From: Amoebidium appalachense
Taxonomy: Eukaryota; Ichthyosporea
Direction: 5' to 3'
Length of the DNA stretch: 64,000 nt
Assembly (NCBI GenBank): GCA_963693365.1
Contig: CAVNZM010000017.1
Location: 3,038,001-3,102,000, forward strand
Under the pieces are notes generated by a model. That model saw nothing but the letters and a program-made list of their open reading frames with translations, was not told the origin of the DNA and did not search any database. How positions within the stretch are numbered: position 1 is the first letter of the stretch; each line of letters begins with the position of its first letter. Of the stretch, positions 61,839 through 64,000 are shown piece after piece. The translations under genes were made by a program, and so were the position numbers.

Positions 61839-63450
61839 CCAAGTTATCCATTTGTTAGCAGAAACTGAGTCAAAATAGCTTACGCAAGAACTATTATCCA
61901 CTGCCACCCAAATTCACTCACATTTCGCTACTGCTAACCCTGACGGTCCTTTTGCTTAAAAATAGAGCGAACCCAGAACAACATCAGAATCAACAATTTC
62001 ACCCAAAACGACTTTGTTCCTCCATTGGCAGGACTAGAAAAAAAGAAAGCGGTCTAAACGGTCGCGAGAGTGTAAGGAAAAATCGGACCGCCTGCAGCGA
62101 ACGTAAAGCTCATCGCAGCGCGTGCACACCGTCAGTACGTGTGAGCCACGGTAACTAAGCCTAAATGAAAGAAAGTGCAAAGCATGCATAGTAGTGAAGG
62201 AGGTACCGCACCGAATGATGTTTGGTCCCTGCCTTCTTTGTTGCCAACACTTTGCAACAACGAGTCTTTCATAGTAAACTTTAGCTTTTGCTTCGGATGT
62301 TTTTTTGGCCCCCCCTCCCCCCCCCCCCTTCCGGCCCGGCCCCCCCCCCCCCCCCCTGCGGCGGATCTCAACCAAGGCATGGACCCATGATTCCGATATC
62401 GCAGACGTCCATTAAAGTTGGCACTTGGGCAAGGCCTTTAATACACTTCCCTCTCGCGTGCCCATGTGGAAGCGGGGCCCCTCGTTGCTCTGCACCCAGT
62501 AGACAGATTATACACAAAAACATATTCTAACCGAGATTGGGCCCACTAGATCGTTTATTCCAGAATTTCCAGCAACAGATGTGCCAATGGATGGGCCCAA
62601 TTGTACCAGTATGATCAGATCTGACTTTGCCAGCCTCACGCGCCGGCCCGTGCAGGCTGAGGGGCACATGCGCACGCAGGTGTTCACTGACCGTGCCCTA
62701 TCTATGCCAGGCTGCCAGGCAGTGCCAGCATGCTCCATCAATGGCACTTGCTGATAGATTGCAAAGTTTTTTACATTCTTCTATTTTAGGCATACGTACG
62801 CACTGTACCATCACATGCAGCACAGTAATACACAGTGTACTGTGTGATACGGCAATATATGTGGGGCCATTGATGTTTTTTTTTTTATATACTGTGTGAT
62901 ACGGCAATATATGTGGGACCATTGATGTTTTATTTTTTTATCGTACTATTTAGGATCAGAGTAAGATAGGAAAGACCGCGTGCCCCGCATCAGTTTGGTA
63001 GCTACTGGAATGCAAGATCTAACCAGTTCGGTTTCACCAAATTAGATCCACTAATCATCGTTAGGCACTAAAACGCGCAAATCGACAAATGGCCAGGGGA
63101 TTTCACAGCGGGTGCGCTCGCGCTTCCAAAAAAATGTCGCACTGTGGAGTGTGGACTGGCAGAAACACAGCAGTGCACACTTTTTATTGACCTCGATGAA
63201 AAAGAAATCTGCAGATAGTCCGTTTCTATCCTATAATTGCTTGGTTGAACGCTGGAGTATCTGAAAAGGTAACAGAACCAGCAGACAGGCAGAGGTACAC
63301 CAAGTTTCACACTCACAGATCTTGAAACCACATCTGGGGATCCGTTGGTCAGGGTTGGATTGCTAAGCCCATTGCACTTAAACGAACTAACGTTGTTGTT
63401 TGACGTTTTGGAAGAGCACTTGCTGCATAACTTCCTTGGGGAAATTCTTC
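61839..63450. other. Spacer with small tandem duplication; no gene supported
   Basis: Mostly unique sequence. A 52-base unit is duplicated at 62839-62890 and 62891-62941 (ACTGTGTGATACGGCAATAT, then a T run). Several short minus-strand frames exist (for example 63387-63584, hydrophobic LEVVLHILKGALPEVLIVT) but none is recognised. Confidence 0.4.
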
Positions 63451-63453
63451 GCA

Positions 63454-64000
63454 AGGTAAACAATAGTAACTATCAGCACTTCAGGTAAAGCACCTTTTAA
63501 GATGTGCAAAACGACTTCCAACTTCACAGGTCCCATCGCCCATCCGCGTGCCGCCACCCAATCGCACATGCAGTGGATGCCCAAACAGAAAAGACAAACG
63601 ACTCAAGTGAAGTCACAGGATTCCTTGCTCGCGGCCGCAGCAGGCGCGACCTTCTTCTTCCAGTCAGAAGCGAGGGGGGCAATAGACGTCGACACTTCAC
63701 TGTCCGCAGCCGATGCAAACCCAAGGATGGTGAACCCACAACAGATGTTGTGCAAAGGGGATGGCCACCATTGCAAGACTGTCAGTGAGTCAAGCACGCT
63801 TCAAGTTGACCTGTGCTTGTTGATAAACGACACGAATTCCTCCTCTGGAACATCTTCGGATTCGGGAAGCAGCAACAGTAAAACTTGCGTCGATGGTGAC
63901 AGAGATGGGGAATCTCTGCACCATGTCAATAAACAAATCGAAGCTCAACAGGACGAGGGCCCAATTGTGAGCTTCAAGCCACGGCACCTGAACACATCCA
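63454..64000 (+). CDS. Partial unrecognised reading frame running off the right edge
   Basis: After the in-frame TAA at 63451-63453 the plus-strand frame is open for more than 180 codons to the end of the window; first ATG at 63502. The product is Ser/Asp-rich with low hydrophobicity (SSSGTSSDSGSSNS and later SFKPRHLNTS). ACTTCACAG at about 63522-63530 could also be a splice acceptor, making this an internal exon. No domain recognised. Shorter minus-strand frames overlap, so the strand is not certain. Confidence 0.35.

Overview
This window is nuclear DNA of a eukaryote. It has spliced genes with GT...AG introns, TAA and TAG stops, a non-LTR retrotransposon, and an extreme load of low-complexity DNA: dozens of G or C homopolymers of about 20-60 bases, plus (GT/CA)n and (GA/CT)n arrays up to about 130 bases. 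A tyrosine-kinase-type receptor fold and an SLC12A9-like transporter fit an opisthokont, perhaps a unicellular holozoan such as an ichthyosporean. That lineage is inference; no marker here fixes it.

Layout: (1) 996-14881 (-) alanine aminotransferase, 17 exons that splice in phase to about 505 aa. (2) 15041-18059 (-) long-chain acyl-CoA synthetase (ACSL3/4 type), one intron, with three frame breaks, two in G runs and one in an A run. It lies only about 160 bp upstream of the aminotransferase start. (3) 18833-35882 (+) SLC12 cation-chloride cotransporter, 25 exons, about 879 aa, divergent from the ACSL across about 0.8 kb. (4) about 37.5-47.9 kb (+) the most unusual gene: about 50 hexapeptide repeats (a left-handed beta-helix), a proline-rich stalk, one transmembrane helix, and a tyrosine-kinase-like domain that has lost all three catalytic signature residues, then a Ser-rich tail. 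(5) 47.9-52.4 kb mostly repeats and AT-rich spacer, with one unrecognised 147-codon ORF ending in a strong hairpin. (6) about 52.5-57.2 kb (+) a non-LTR retrotransposon with frameshifted ORF1 and intact ORF2 (APE endonuclease plus reverse transcriptase). (7) 57.2-64.0 kb spacer, giant GA and G arrays, one arm of a dispersed inverted repeat, and a reading frame running off the right edge.

The three metabolic or transport genes are ordinary housekeeping functions and do not form an evident pathway with the receptor. The strongest candidate for something undescribed is the beta-helix receptor pseudokinase. A second, genome-level signal is how introns are built. Microsatellites look seeded by splice-site sequence ((GT)n at donors, (CA)n at acceptors, C runs just after donors), and at least six exon edges have been tandemly copied into neighbouring introns or flank, leaving decoy splice sites or a decoy stop region.

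Homopolymer lengths in any assembly are error-prone, so each frameshift call that depends on a G, C or A run is provisional. Exon calls rest on my reading of phase, splice sites and remembered family sequences, not on a database search or RNA data.
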